Assembly: GCA_902826155.1 (NCBI GenBank)
Contig: CADEDU010000012.1
Location: forward strand, 26,095-90,094
Length of the DNA stretch: 64,000 nucleotides
Direction: 5' to 3'
From: an uncultured beta proteobacterium
GTDB taxonomy: Bacteria; Pseudomonadota; Gammaproteobacteria; Burkholderiales; SG8-39
The notes under the pieces are model-generated. The model did no database searches, had not been told where the DNA came from, and saw nothing but the letters and a program-made list of their open reading frames with translations. This document shows, in pieces, positions 36,309-45,258 of this stretch. Both the position numbers and the translations under genes were made by a program. Positions within the stretch are counted from its first letter, which is position 1, and each line of letters begins with the position of its first letter.

Positions 36309-37316
36309 TCAATCCAGGCGCAGCCCGGTGTACTTGATCACTGGCCCCCAGCGGCCGGACTCGTCAGCGATGTGCTTGGCAAACTGCTCGGCTGAGCCGC
36401 CGCCGGTGCGAACCTGACTCTTCGCGAAGCGCTCGCGCACGTCGGGGGCCGCGATGATGGTGTTGATCTCGCGATTCATGCGATCGATCACGTCTTTGGG
36501 CGTACCCGCGGGGGCGAGAATTCCACTCCAGCCGTCGGAGTCGAACTTAGCGATTCCCGCTTCGATCATGGTGGGTACGTCAGGCAGCAACGCGAATCGT
36601 TCGAGCGTGGACACGGCCAGCAGCTTCACTCGCCCTGCGCTAACGTGCGGAATGAACACTGCCGCCGGCATGAACGCGGCCTGCACCTCGCCGGTGGCTA
36701 CTGCCTGCGCCGCCGCCGGACCACCCGCGTACGGGATGTGAACGATGAACAGCTTCTCCATCGTCTTGAGCAACTCCATCGTGAGATGAGTTCCACTGCC
36801 GTTGCCCAGCGAGGAATAGTTGAGCTTGCCCGGTTGCTTGCGGATCAACGCCAGCAACTCCTTGACCGAATTGACGCCCAGCGAGGTCGGTACGCCGAGC
36901 ACGAACGGGGTGCCAGCCAGTCGAATGACCGGTGCAAGATCCTTGATCGGATCGTAGGGCAGCTTCGAGTAAAGATGCGGCGCGTTCGACAGCGGGCCGT
37001 TGAAGCTCATGACGTAGGTGTAGCCGTCGGGCGAGGCGCGGGCGACTTCGCCGGTGGCGAGAGTGCCGGCTGCCTGCGGCTTGTTCTCCACGACGATCGC
37101 CTGACCCAGCCGGTCCTTCAGCCGCTCGGCGACGACGCGCACCGGAATGTCGATCGACGAGCCCGCGGTGCTCGCCACGACGATACGGATCGGTTTAGTG
37201 GGCCACGCTTGTTGCGCGTGTCCGCCCGCTGCTCCGAACATTGCCCAGAGGAGCGCAGGTGCAAGTAGCAGGCTGCGACAGGTGAGAGGAGAACGTAACC
37301 AGCGCTGCATGAACAT
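36309..37316 (-). CDS. Bug/TctC-family periplasmic solute-binding protein
   Basis: 335 residues with a signal peptide ending near GGHAQQAWPTKPIRIVVASTAGS, the Bug N-terminus. Further marks are VENKPQAAGTLATGEVARA and SKLPYDPIKDLAPVIRL. No TctAB genes are nearby. It is the last gene of a minus-strand run with an alcohol dehydrogenase and an enolase-superfamily dehydratase, so a sugar acid or similar hydroxy acid is the likely ligand. Confidence 0.92.
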   Translation of the reverse strand: MFMQRWLRSPLTCRSLLLAPALLWAMFGAAGGHAQQAWPTKPIRIVVASTAGSSIDIPVRVVAERLKDRLGQAIVVENKPQAAGTLATGEVARASPDGYTYVMSFNGPLSNAPHLYSKLPYDPIKDLAPVIRLAGTPFVLGVPTSLGVNSVKELLALIRKQPGKLNYSSLGNGSGTHLTMELLKTMEKLFIVHIPYAGGPAAAQAVATGEVQAAFMPAAVFIPHVSAGRVKLLAVSTLERFALLPDVPTMIEAGIAKFDSDGWSGILAPAGTPKDVIDRMNREINTIIAAPDVRERFAKSQVRTGGGSAEQFAKHIADESGRWGPVIKYTGLRLD

Positions 37317-37431
37317 CGAATCCTCTTCGAGAGATCAGTCGTTGTCTATCTTGTATGTACGGCTGTTTGCTCGGAGGTGGATTCTATCCCCCGCAGATGC
37401 GGAAGGATTGGATGCTCAGGTGACCCGCAGA

Positions 37432-38472
37432 TCAGATCGGCCTGATCAACACCTTCGACGCTTGCCGGCTGCGTGCCATCTCGAACGCTTGCGCGGCGTG
37501 CGGCAATTCGAATCGGTGCGTGATCATCGGCCGCAGCGCCTCACCTTGCTCCGCCAGGAAGCGCAATACGCGTTCCCACGTAGATCGCGGCGCGCGATGC
37601 GAGCCACGCAGCTGCTGTTGCTGTCGCACCATACGCGTGACGTCGATGGCTACCGGTGCATGATGGATGCCGAGCGTGACTAGCGTTCCGCCGAAGCGCA
37701 GCACATCCAGACCCTGCTGAATCGAACCAGCCACGCCGGTTGCCTCGAACACGACGTCGAACCTGGTATCGATACCGAGCACATCGCTGGTCCAGGCAGA
37801 GAGCGGCCGCTGTGAAAGCTCGTACGTGTGCCCGAATCCAAGTCGATGGAGCACATTCAAGCGCGAAGCATCGTCGCACCCGGCTATTACAACCAGTGCT
37901 GCGCCCGCTTCGCGCGCCATGACGGCGATGGTCTGACCGATCGTGCCCGGTCCGAGTACCAGTACTCGCGCACCTGGCGCAAGTTCAGCGATCTCGACTG
38001 CGTGCGCACCCACGGTGAACGGCTCGGTCATCGCGGCAAGCTCGTCGCCCAGTCGATCGGGAACGCGTATGCAATTCGCGACCGGCACCCGCAAGCGCCG
38101 CGCGAACGCACCCGGGCGGGTGAGCCCGATACCGGTGCGGTGTGCGCAGGCAGCCTCGCGCCCGCTGACGCAATCGCTGCATCGTCTGCATGCGACCGAC
38201 GGCATCGCCGTCACTCGCGTCCCCAGCCAATCAGATGGAACCCGCCGTCCAAGCGCTCTCACGCGCCCGGCAAACTCATGTCCGACCGTCACCGGAAGTG
38301 CGTGCGCCATGAATGCATAGCCGTCAGCCCAGGCCTCGACGTGCAGATCGCTGCCACAGATGCCGGCGGCGGAAACGTCGATCAGCACTTCGTCGTCATC
38401 CGGTGCGCCCGGTTCGTCGACGGTTCGCAGCTCGAGGCCACGTTCCGCACGCACCTTCTGCAGCGCCAGCAT
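37432..38472 (-). CDS. zinc-dependent medium-chain alcohol dehydrogenase
   Basis: 346 residues. Catalytic zinc ligands: Cys in AAGICGSDLHVE and His-Glu in TVGHEFAGRV. The structural zinc site is CRRCSDCVSGREAAC. The NAD-binding stretch is VLVLGPGTIGQTIAVM. Sorbitol, threonine and sugar-acid dehydrogenases share this pattern. Its start overlaps the stop of the upstream dehydratase gene (TGATG), so the two are coupled and probably act in one pathway. Confidence 0.87.
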   Translation of the reverse strand: MLALQKVRAERGLELRTVDEPGAPDDDEVLIDVSAAGICGSDLHVEAWADGYAFMAHALPVTVGHEFAGRVRALGRRVPSDWLGTRVTAMPSVACRRCSDCVSGREAACAHRTGIGLTRPGAFARRLRVPVANCIRVPDRLGDELAAMTEPFTVGAHAVEIAELAPGARVLVLGPGTIGQTIAVMAREAGAALVVIAGCDDASRLNVLHRLGFGHTYELSQRPLSAWTSDVLGIDTRFDVVFEATGVAGSIQQGLDVLRFGGTLVTLGIHHAPVAIDVTRMVRQQQQLRGSHRAPRSTWERVLRFLAEQGEALRPMITHRFELPHAAQAFEMARSRQASKVLIRPI

Positions 38473-39626
38473 CAGCCTTTGCCCTTGCCGTGCGAGGTGG
38501 GCTGGCGCGCGAGTTCGCGCACCGCATCATGATTCAGCTCGAAGCCCAGGCCCGGCGCTGAAGGTAACACCAGCATGCCATCGCGCGGCTCGACCAATCC
38601 TTTGAACAACTGTTCGCATAGCAGCGCAGCCACGTAGTGATACTCGACCAGCGTTCCGTTCGGCACCCCCGCCTGCAGATGCATGTTGTGCCAGGGCCAA
38701 GCGCCGCCGTTGGCGATCGGCACATTGAAGGCGGCGGCCATTCCCGCGATCTTCACACATTGCGAGTAGCCGCCGGTGATCGTCACGTTCGGTTGCGCGA
38801 CGTCGATCGCTTCGGCTACCAGCAGATCGCGAAAGCGAAACGCAAGCCCTTCGTTCTGCCCGCACGCAAGCGGAATCGACGTGCGCTTGCGTAGCTGCGC
38901 CATGAGCCGCACGTCGTTTTGCGTGATCGGCTCCTCGAAGAACGCGACACCGCAATCCTCGATCATCCGGCACAGCTTTTCGGCGTGATAGCCATCGAGG
39001 CTGCAGTTCGCGTCGATATAGAGTTCGATCTCGTCACCTACCGTGTCGCGCACGGCGCGAACTCGCTGCGCGTCCTCGGCGATGACATCTGCGAGCGACC
39101 GCGGCTCGTCGCGACGCGCGAGCGCCTGATGCCCCACGGTCATCTTCAATCGTCGAAAGCCACGTTCGACCCAAAGCCGAGCCGCCTGCGCGAGCTGATC
39201 GCGATCGAAGAAATTGAAGCCGAACGTGGCATACACCGGCACCTGCGATCGCGCACCGCCGAGCAGCCGCCACACCGGCATGCCCAGATGCTTGCCTTTG
39301 ATGTCCCACAGCGCGACATCGATCGCAGCGATCGCGTGCAGGGCGTAACCTGTCTGGCCGCGCGGGGCGAGCAGCCAGTAGAGCTGGTCCCAGACGCGTT
39401 CGTGGTCGAGCGGATCGGCGCCGAGCAGTGCGGGTGAGGCAATCTCGTTGATCGCGGCAGCAACGACTTCCTCCTCGGTGATCGCGGTGAAACCGTGGCC
39501 GCGCAGGCCCGTATCGGTTTCGACTTCGACGATGCACACCGAAAGCGCCGTGCTGCGATCGAGCCCCAGCACATCGATCCGCACCGGAACGTTGAGAGGT
39601 GTCGCGACGACGCGGGTGATACGCAT
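38472..39626 (-). CDS. enolase-superfamily dehydratase (mandelate racemase/muconate lactonizing family)
   Basis: 384 residues. N-terminal capping domain, then the TIM barrel. Family marks: AIDVALWDIKGKHLGMPVWRLLGG, the Lys of RLKMTVG, metal-binding YIDANCSLDG (Asp), FFEEPI (Glu), CGQNEG (Glu), and a late NGGAWPWHNMHL. Such proteins abstract the alpha proton of acid sugars to dehydrate or racemise them. First gene of the operon with the dehydrogenase and the Bug protein. Substrate unknown. Confidence 0.87.
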   Translation of the reverse strand: MRITRVVATPLNVPVRIDVLGLDRSTALSVCIVEVETDTGLRGHGFTAITEEEVVAAAINEIASPALLGADPLDHERVWDQLYWLLAPRGQTGYALHAIAAIDVALWDIKGKHLGMPVWRLLGGARSQVPVYATFGFNFFDRDQLAQAARLWVERGFRRLKMTVGHQALARRDEPRSLADVIAEDAQRVRAVRDTVGDEIELYIDANCSLDGYHAEKLCRMIEDCGVAFFEEPITQNDVRLMAQLRKRTSIPLACGQNEGLAFRFRDLLVAEAIDVAQPNVTITGGYSQCVKIAGMAAAFNVPIANGGAWPWHNMHLQAGVPNGTLVEYHYVAALLCEQLFKGLVEPRDGMLVLPSAPGLGFELNHDAVRELARQPTSHGKGKG

Positions 39627-39760
39627 GACAGGGCAAGCCGATATGTTGATTCAACTCACGAGGACCGCTTGACAATATCGCCCACGTTTCCCGCTGTCAA
39701 AGCGACGGTCGACTCGAGTCGATACGCTAAACTCGGCGCGCTACGCTGCGCGTGCGCCCC

Positions 39761-39834
<74 letters not shown>

Positions 39835-39892
39835 CTTTAAAATCAATAAGATACATAAACATCCACATTTGATCGCAAGGCAAAAGGCGTTT

Positions 39893-39915
39893 TGGTCCCC
39901 ATACTGGTCCCCATA
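39893..39915 (+). repeat. two direct copies of TGGTCCCCATA
   Basis: TGGTCCCCATA occurs at 39893-39903 and 39905-39915 with a 12-base period, 60 bases inside the element. Short spaced direct repeats near the end of tRNA-integrated elements are often integrase arm-type sites; that reading is an inference. Confidence 0.6.
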
Positions 39916-39960
39916 TGGATTTCGCTCAGTTTCTCGAATGTTCGTGTGCGTGCACGGGGA

Positions 39961-40445
39961 TCATTGGAGCGACGGAATAACACTCAAGTTTGCTTCCTCG
40001 ATCTCACTCATCCAGTACCAGCTGAATCCACGCCTTGTTAGATCGAGTGCGCGATCGACTTGATCCTCACGCACAAGGAGCCACGCGGATTTGCTCGGTT
40101 GTCGATGGCGATCAAGGAAGAGGATTCGTCGAACGTAGGTCCCCGGTCGTTCGGCAACGCTCTAAATCATTGAGGGGCGAACGAATAGATGCACGAGTCG
40201 ATCGCCGAACTGATGACGCCGGGCTAGAAAGCGGTCGAGAACATCAACGAGGACTGGACTGACGATAAAAGCGTGGCGGGATACTCGCGCATCCAGCGTT
40301 CGTGCTCCTCGTCGGCAAGCGTACGCCCACGCGCCTCCGCGACATCGTCCCAGGCGGAAGAAGCGTACGAAGCGCCGTTCAGCTTCGTATCCGGTCGGCG
40401 TGGTCGAGTGTCGCGGCGATAACCGGTTGAATCCGGCGGCCCCAA
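39961..40445 (-). pseudogene. degraded coding sequence at the element edge, unknown family
   Basis: On the minus strand one frame encodes WDDVAEARGRTLADEEHERW and ends at 40224; a second frame then continues (LARRHQFGDRLVHLFV) to a TAG at 40162-40164, after which it reads on without a start codon (YVRRILFLDRH, SAWLLVREDQVDRALDL, FSWYWMSEIEEANL) to TGA at 39961-39963. The pieces look coding in composition, but no start and no single open frame joins them, so I treat them as remnants of one or two genes. No family recognised. The rest of 39835-40608 shows no gene. Confidence 0.3.
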
Positions 40446-40608
40446 ACAACGCGTCTCGCGTCCTCATCAAGGCGACGCGAATCGGCACGAGCCGCGCAAG
40501 ACCACGGCGAACCTGAACACTACCGGTTAGTCAGGAGGCGTGACGTTTACTTCGTAGAAGGTTGCTCATCCCAGCCAACACGCTCTAGATGGACCGTCTC
40601 GAATCGAC

Positions 40609-40923
40609 TCAACTCTGCGTGGTTCGCTTGCCGCCCATCCCGGCCTGCGGCGGAACGGTCTGCGCGATCCTTTTCAAAGGGCCTGCGTGTCTGTCTGCCA
40701 CACACCGTCCTGACGTCGCAACGGCGATTGTTGGCTGGCGGCTTTTCTCGATCCGAAGCTTCAACCATTCCTCGATCTCGGACTCCAACCATCCGACCGC
40801 GCGCAATCCGATGGAAATCGGCTTCGGAAAATGCCCCTCGGCAATGCGCTGATAGATCGTGCTCCGCGAGAGGCCGGTGCGGGTCCTCACGTCGGGAAGT
40901 CGAAGGATGGTCGTGCTTGGCAT
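40609..40923 (-). CDS. AlpA-family regulator (MerR-like winged helix)
   Basis: 104 residues. The first ~60 match the AlpA fold: ILRLPDVRTRTGLSRSTIYQRIAEGHFPKPISIG, then AVGWLESEIEEWL. AlpA proteins act as small DNA-binding regulators or excisionase-like factors in prophages and integrative elements. The C-terminal 40 residues are unlike the family. It is the element gene closest to the tRNA with a clear identity, which fits a role in excision control. Confidence 0.85.
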   Translation of the reverse strand: MPSTTILRLPDVRTRTGLSRSTIYQRIAEGHFPKPISIGLRAVGWLESEIEEWLKLRIEKSRQPTIAVATSGRCVADRHAGPLKRIAQTVPPQAGMGGKRTTQS

Positions 40924-41459
40924 CTAGGGAGCTCCGGAGGGTCGAGGCATGGCGCATCGTTTAATCGACCGGCACATGCCGATGCAACGCGTGGCGTCGT
41001 CGATACCGACGAAAATAATCAGCATCGATCGCGCAACGCCGGCAAAGTGATGTCGTAATCGATGCCCATTTATTCCCTGATCGTGAAGTTCACGCATCCG
41101 TTTTCGCGGCGTTGCGGGAGGTCGAAGCAGTCCGCTTGAATCCGAACTCGTCCAGCTGCTTGACGGAGTGAATGGCGCGCGTCGAGAATTTCCCGGATCT
41201 TGTCCCTCGACCACTAGTCGAAGACTGTCGGCCTGGACACCGACGACCTGTACACCCGCAATAGCCCCGTCTGATCGCGCGTTCGCACTTCCTGTGCGCG
41301 GCGCCGGCGACCATCGCTCACTGCTCGTCGCGCTCGCAACCGACGGCTGCATCGCTAATCAACGCACCGATTCGCATCGAATCAACGCACATCGCGTGCA
41401 CACACAGCCAAGTCGCGGTCGTCGCGACCGCACCAACTCACAATCAATGGAGATCCTCG
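40924..41459. other. 536-base region without a recognised gene
   Basis: Between the divergent alpA and ssb genes. Open frames on both strands here have low-complexity or unrelated products. A short hairpin GTCGCG-GTCGT-CGCGAC lies at 41412-41428 near the ssb start. It probably holds the promoters of both flanking genes; no hexamers stand out. Confidence 0.5.
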
Positions 41460-41885
41460 ATGGATACCAATGAAGTCCGCATTCGCGGCAACCTTGGCGC
41501 CGACCCGAAGGTGTTCAACGAACCGAACCAGGAACCCTTCGCCGTCTTCGATATCGCCACCAACCTGCAATTCCGTTCTCGCAACGGCGAGCAAGTCGAT
41601 CGCACCGAGTGGCATCACGTCGCTGCGTACGGCTGGCGCGCCGAGATCGCCAAGCACTTCACCAAAGGCATGAAGGTGCACATCGAGGGCAACCTGCGCA
41701 CGCGCGAGTTCGATCAGCGCGATGGCAGGGCCAAGGCCACCGAGATCGTCGCGCTGGATCTGCACGAGGTGAAGCTCGCCCCGAAGGCCGCGCCGAGCGA
41801 GATTCGTGCAAACGTACCGACGCGCGTCGATTCACCGAGCGCGCGGGCGCCCGCACCCGATCACCGCCAGCCCGCCTACATCTAG
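41460..41885 (+). CDS. ssb: single-stranded DNA-binding protein (element-encoded)
   Basis: 141 residues with an OB-fold SSB core: EVRIRGNLGADPKVF, FRSRNGEQVDRTEWHHVAAYGWRAE, KHFTKGMKVHIEGNLRTREF. A short Pro/Ala/Arg tail replaces the acidic DDDIPF-type C-terminus of chromosomal SSB, so it may not recruit the usual partners. It precedes the RecE- and RecT-like genes and likely protects ssDNA during their recombination or during conjugation. Confidence 0.9.
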   Translation: MDTNEVRIRGNLGADPKVFNEPNQEPFAVFDIATNLQFRSRNGEQVDRTEWHHVAAYGWRAEIAKHFTKGMKVHIEGNLRTREFDQRDGRAKATEIVALDLHEVKLAPKAAPSEIRANVPTRVDSPSARAPAPDHRQPAYI

Positions 41886-41955
41886 TTCGCTTCGCATCGC
41901 GCGGGGCTGCCCGCCCTGCGCACATAGCGTGGGCGGCCTCGCACCTGGAGGTTTC

Positions 41956-42807
41956 ATGCACACGCCAGACCCCGATCTCGGCCCGCGCTGTATCGAGGGC
42001 CAACCCGCATCGGCCTATCACGCCGACCGCAGCGCCGTCTCAAGCTCGGCGCTCAAACAGATCCTGACTAGCCCGGCCCATTGTCGTCACTACCTGGACG
42101 AGGGTAGGGACGAGACGCCCGCCATGCTCACCGGCACGGTGCTGCATGCTGCGCTACTTGAGCCCGAGCGTTTTTCGTCCGAATTCGCGATCGTCCCTGC
42201 AGTGGATCGCCGCACCAAGGCCGGCAAGGAGCAGTGGACCGCGTTCTGCGCTGAGCATCAGGGCAAGACGCTGATTCGCCGCGAAGAGGCCGATCTCGTC
42301 GAACGCCTGCGTGCAGGGATCGCCCGCCATCAGCGTGCAACGACCTTGCTCGATCTCCCCGGCAAAGCCGAGTTGTCGCTCTATTGGACCGATCCGCAAA
42401 CCGGTGTTCGATTGAAAGCGCGCCCGGATCGGTTGTTATTCGCCCCGGCGCACATCCTGGTCGAGCTCAAGTCCACCCAGCGCGCCGATCGGTATCACTT
42501 CGAGAAGCGCATCGCCGATCTCGACTACGACTTGTCCCTCGCGATGTATTGCGAGGGCGTTCAGCAAGTGTTCGGCGCAACGCCACGCCCGGTGCTTTTC
42601 GTCATAGAAGACAAGACCTTCGAGATCTGTCTCTACGAGCCTGATGCCGACCTGCTCGATACGGGCCACCGGCGCTTCCGTCACGCAGTGGAGCGCTACG
42701 CCCGTTGTCTCGAGGCCGATCGCTGGCCCGGCTATCAACCTGACGGCGTGATCGAGCCCGTATCCCTACCGCGCTGGGCCAGCGCTCGCGCGGAGTTCGC
42801 CCTCTAG
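41956..42807 (+). CDS. RecE-like exonuclease (PD-(D/E)XK)
   Basis: 283 residues from ATG 41956 after TGGAGG. It resembles the C-terminal nuclease domain of exonuclease VIII: YHADRSAVSSSALKQIL near the start, GTVLHAALLEPERF, KARPDRLL (Asp of the motif) and ILVELKSTQ (E-x-K of the nuclease core). It should resect double-stranded ends 5' to 3' for the adjacent RecT-type annealing protein. Confidence 0.85.
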   Translation: MHTPDPDLGPRCIEGQPASAYHADRSAVSSSALKQILTSPAHCRHYLDEGRDETPAMLTGTVLHAALLEPERFSSEFAIVPAVDRRTKAGKEQWTAFCAEHQGKTLIRREEADLVERLRAGIARHQRATTLLDLPGKAELSLYWTDPQTGVRLKARPDRLLFAPAHILVELKSTQRADRYHFEKRIADLDYDLSLAMYCEGVQQVFGATPRPVLFVIEDKTFEICLYEPDADLLDTGHRRFRHAVERYARCLEADRWPGYQPDGVIEPVSLPRWASARAEFAL

Positions 42808-42838
42808 CCCTTCAACCCATTCAGATTCAGAGATCCCT

Positions 42839-43603
42839 ATGGACCCCAAAGACCTGCCGATTCAGGCAACCAGCTATTCGATTTTCATCAACATGGAAGC
42901 GTTCGCGAACGCGCAGCGCGTCGGCGCGCTCCTAGCCAAATCCACCCTTGTCCCCGATGCGTTTCGCGGCAAGCTCGAGAACTGCGTCATCGCCATCGAG
43001 TTGGCCGAGCGCGTGAAGATGTCCCCGCTGATGGTCATGCAGCATCTAGCGGTGGTGAACGGCAAGCCCGGCTGGGACGCGCAGTTCGTCATCGCCAAGA
43101 TCAACTCGTGCGGGCGATATGAACCGCTGCGCTTCGTACTCGAAGGCGAGGGCGACGATCAGGGCTGTCATGCCTGGACCCGCGAAATCGGCTCATCGGA
43201 AAAGCTCACCGGCCCGCGCGTCACCTGGAAGATGGTGCGCGCCGAGGGCTGGGACACGAAGTCCGGCTCGAAGTGGAAGACCATGCCCGATGTCATGTTC
43301 AGCTACCGCGCGGCCAGCTTCTGGGGCAAGCGCTACTGCCCGGAGCTACTGCTCGGCATGCCATCGGCCGATGAGCTGGAGGACTTCACCAACGGCCCTC
43401 GCATCAAGGACATGGGAAACGCCGAAGTCGTGCGCGATCCGGAAACGGACCTAAACGCGATGCTCGACCAAGCACGCGCCACGAACACCCCGAGCGATGC
43501 GAGATCTGCAGCAACTGATATCGCATCAGCACCCGGCGCGACGAAGCCAGCTGACGTGGTTCCCAACTCCCCGGGCGAGTTCGAGGGTCATCTGTTTGCA
43601 TGA
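42839..43603 (+). CDS. RecT-family single-strand annealing protein
   Basis: 254 residues. RecT-type features: LAERVKMSPLMVMQHLAVVNGKPGWDAQFVIAKIN and MFSYRAASFWGKRYCPELLLGM near the middle. It anneals complementary single strands produced by the upstream exonuclease. SSB-RecE-RecT in this order form one recombination module, typical of prophages and SXT/R391-like conjugative elements. The C-terminal ~50 residues are Ala/Pro/Thr-rich and unlike the core. Confidence 0.87.
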   Translation: MDPKDLPIQATSYSIFINMEAFANAQRVGALLAKSTLVPDAFRGKLENCVIAIELAERVKMSPLMVMQHLAVVNGKPGWDAQFVIAKINSCGRYEPLRFVLEGEGDDQGCHAWTREIGSSEKLTGPRVTWKMVRAEGWDTKSGSKWKTMPDVMFSYRAASFWGKRYCPELLLGMPSADELEDFTNGPRIKDMGNAEVVRDPETDLNAMLDQARATNTPSDARSAATDIASAPGATKPADVVPNSPGEFEGHLFA

Positions 43604-43697
43604 GTGCGCGGTCTTGATGATCGGCTAAGTGCCGAAGTGACCTGACGCCTTTCCCCCGCGCGACGGCACGCAACACGCCCGTTCGCGTTCCACACAA

Positions 43698-43728
43698 CCC
43701 CAAGCGGGGACCGGTTTCCCGCTTGGGG
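43698..43728 (+). promoter_or_regulatory. strong hairpin before the DUF932 gene
   Basis: CCCCAAGCGGG (43698-43708) and CCCGCTTGGGG (43718-43728) form a perfect 11-bp stem with a 9-base loop. The following CCGGTCTTCGCTTTT is only partly T-rich, so it may be a terminator or a stabilising leader hairpin. It lies 32 bases before the gene start. Confidence 0.65.
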
Positions 43729-43759
43729 CCGGTCTTCGCTTTTCGTTTTGGAGCCCTTC

Positions 43760-44824
43760 ATGAAAAGCGGTCGTTCATTAGTTGACCTGGCCACGGAGCT
43801 CGAACGCCAACTCGCCAGCAAACTGGACCTTCTCGTTCCCACTCGCCATCTGGTCCATCGTACCGAGCCACAAGGTGATTGTCGTTTGGCGATTACCGAG
43901 CCCGGCGCGCACAACCATTACGCAGTCACCGAGCTTGCACGGCGCCAGTTGGCTGACAAGCTCAAGATCCCGTTCCAGTACTTCGAGCGCATGCGCGCTG
44001 AGCAGCCAACGCTGCTCGACAGCAACGTGAACACTTGGCTTGGCTCGGGCGAAGACGAGCGGCTGATGGTGCGCATGCTCGATGGTCGAGTGCGCGCAAT
44101 CCTGTCCGACCGGTACCGCCGGCTCGACCACGTCGACCTGGCCGAGCACATCCTGCCGATCCTGCAGCGTTTGCCCGATGCACGCTTCGAATCGGTCGAG
44201 CTCACCGAGACGCGCATGTATCTGAAGGTCGTCACGCCGCGCGTCGAAGCGGAGCTTGCGCCGGGCGATATCGCGCAGGCGGGTGTAGTGGTCACCAATT
44301 CCGAAGTCGGATGCGGCACGCTCTCAGTGCAACCGCTGCTGTTTCGGCTGATCTGCAAGAACGGCCTGATCGCGCCCGATACCGCGCTTCGCAAAACGCA
44401 CCTGGGGCGCGCGGTGTCCGTCGACGACTCGGGGGTGATCTACAAGGACGATACGGTCGAGGCCGAAGACAAAGCGCTGTTCCTCAAAGTGCGCGATGTG
44501 GTCGAGGCCGCAGTGTCGGAGGCGACATTCAAGCTGATAGCCGACAAGTTCAGGCGAACCAAGGCGATCAAGCTGATCGGCGATCCGGTGAAATCGATCG
44601 AGGTCCTCGCGCAGCGCTGGCCGTTGAGCAACGAGGAGCGGCGCGGCGTGCTGCGATCGCTGATCGAAACCGGCGACTTGACCGGGTTCGGTTTGGTGAA
44701 CGCGGTGACGCACTACTCGCAGGATGTCGAGAACTACGATCGGGCGACTGAGCTCGAGGCGCTGGGTGGTCGGCTCGTTGAGCTGCCGGCCAAGGATTGG
44801 AAGGAGGTGGCGGAGGCGGTGTAG
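43760..44824 (+). CDS. DUF932 protein
   Basis: 354 residues from ATG 43760, with TTGGAG in front. It follows the DUF932 family common on phages and plasmids (a TIGR03299-type relative): AITEPGAHNHYAVTELARRQLADK, NVNTWLG, RAILSDRYRRLDH, SVQPLLFRLICKNGLI. Function is not known; the family often sits beside SSB and RecT genes, as here. It is the last gene of the recombination group. Confidence 0.88.
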   Translation: MKSGRSLVDLATELERQLASKLDLLVPTRHLVHRTEPQGDCRLAITEPGAHNHYAVTELARRQLADKLKIPFQYFERMRAEQPTLLDSNVNTWLGSGEDERLMVRMLDGRVRAILSDRYRRLDHVDLAEHILPILQRLPDARFESVELTETRMYLKVVTPRVEAELAPGDIAQAGVVVTNSEVGCGTLSVQPLLFRLICKNGLIAPDTALRKTHLGRAVSVDDSGVIYKDDTVEAEDKALFLKVRDVVEAAVSEATFKLIADKFRRTKAIKLIGDPVKSIEVLAQRWPLSNEERRGVLRSLIETGDLTGFGLVNAVTHYSQDVENYDRATELEALGGRLVELPAKDWKEVAEAV

Positions 44825-44931
44825 GTGGCGAGTTGTTCTTGTTCGTTGGGGTGCGATGCCGGGGAATATCCTGGCATCGCGCACTTCTCGTGAGGCTTTT
44901 CTGGCCTCCTTTCATCTGTCGCCGATTACAA

Positions 44932-44952
44932 TGTACGGCAAGTTACCGTACA
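44932..44952. promoter_or_regulatory. palindromic operator of the toxin-antitoxin pair
   Basis: TGTACGG (44932-44938) and CCGTACA (44946-44952) form a perfect inverted repeat with a 7-base spacer, 24 bases before the antitoxin start. RHH antitoxins of this class autoregulate by binding such repeats, so this is the likely operator. Confidence 0.65.
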
Positions 44953-44976
44953 ATATCGAGCTTGGAGGTATAGCCC

Positions 44977-45255
44977 ATGAAAGAGCCCCAGACCAGAACC
45001 GCGCGCCTCGAGGCGCGCCTAAGCCCAGATGTTCAAAGTGTGCTCAAGCGAGCAGCCGATTTGCAGGGCCGCTCGCTGAGCGATTTTGTCATCGCTGCAG
45101 CACATGACACGGCGATGCGAGTGATCGAACAGGCGGAAATTCTCCGATTGTCCCGATCCGACCAGGTTCGTTTTGCCAAGGCTTTGATCAATCCGCCAGC
45201 TCCTTCGGCGGCGCTCAAACGAGCCCGCAAGCGTCACCAGAAACTGGTGGTCTAG
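44977..45255 (+). CDS. DUF1778 antitoxin (ribbon-helix-helix)
   Basis: 92 residues: an N-terminal ribbon-helix-helix (TARLEARLSPDVQSVLKRAADLQGRSLSDFVIAAA) followed by a linker and basic C-terminus that would wrap the toxin. This is the TacA/AtaR antitoxin family. The gene ends 3 bases before the GNAT toxin start, the normal type II arrangement. Confidence 0.9.
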   Translation: MKEPQTRTARLEARLSPDVQSVLKRAADLQGRSLSDFVIAAAHDTAMRVIEQAEILRLSRSDQVRFAKALINPPAPSAALKRARKRHQKLVV

Positions 45256-45258
45256 TAA

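Noticed and set aside
40924..41352. Minus-strand frame between alpA and ssb
   Set aside because: Composition unlike neighbouring genes, no domain, no ribosome-binding site.
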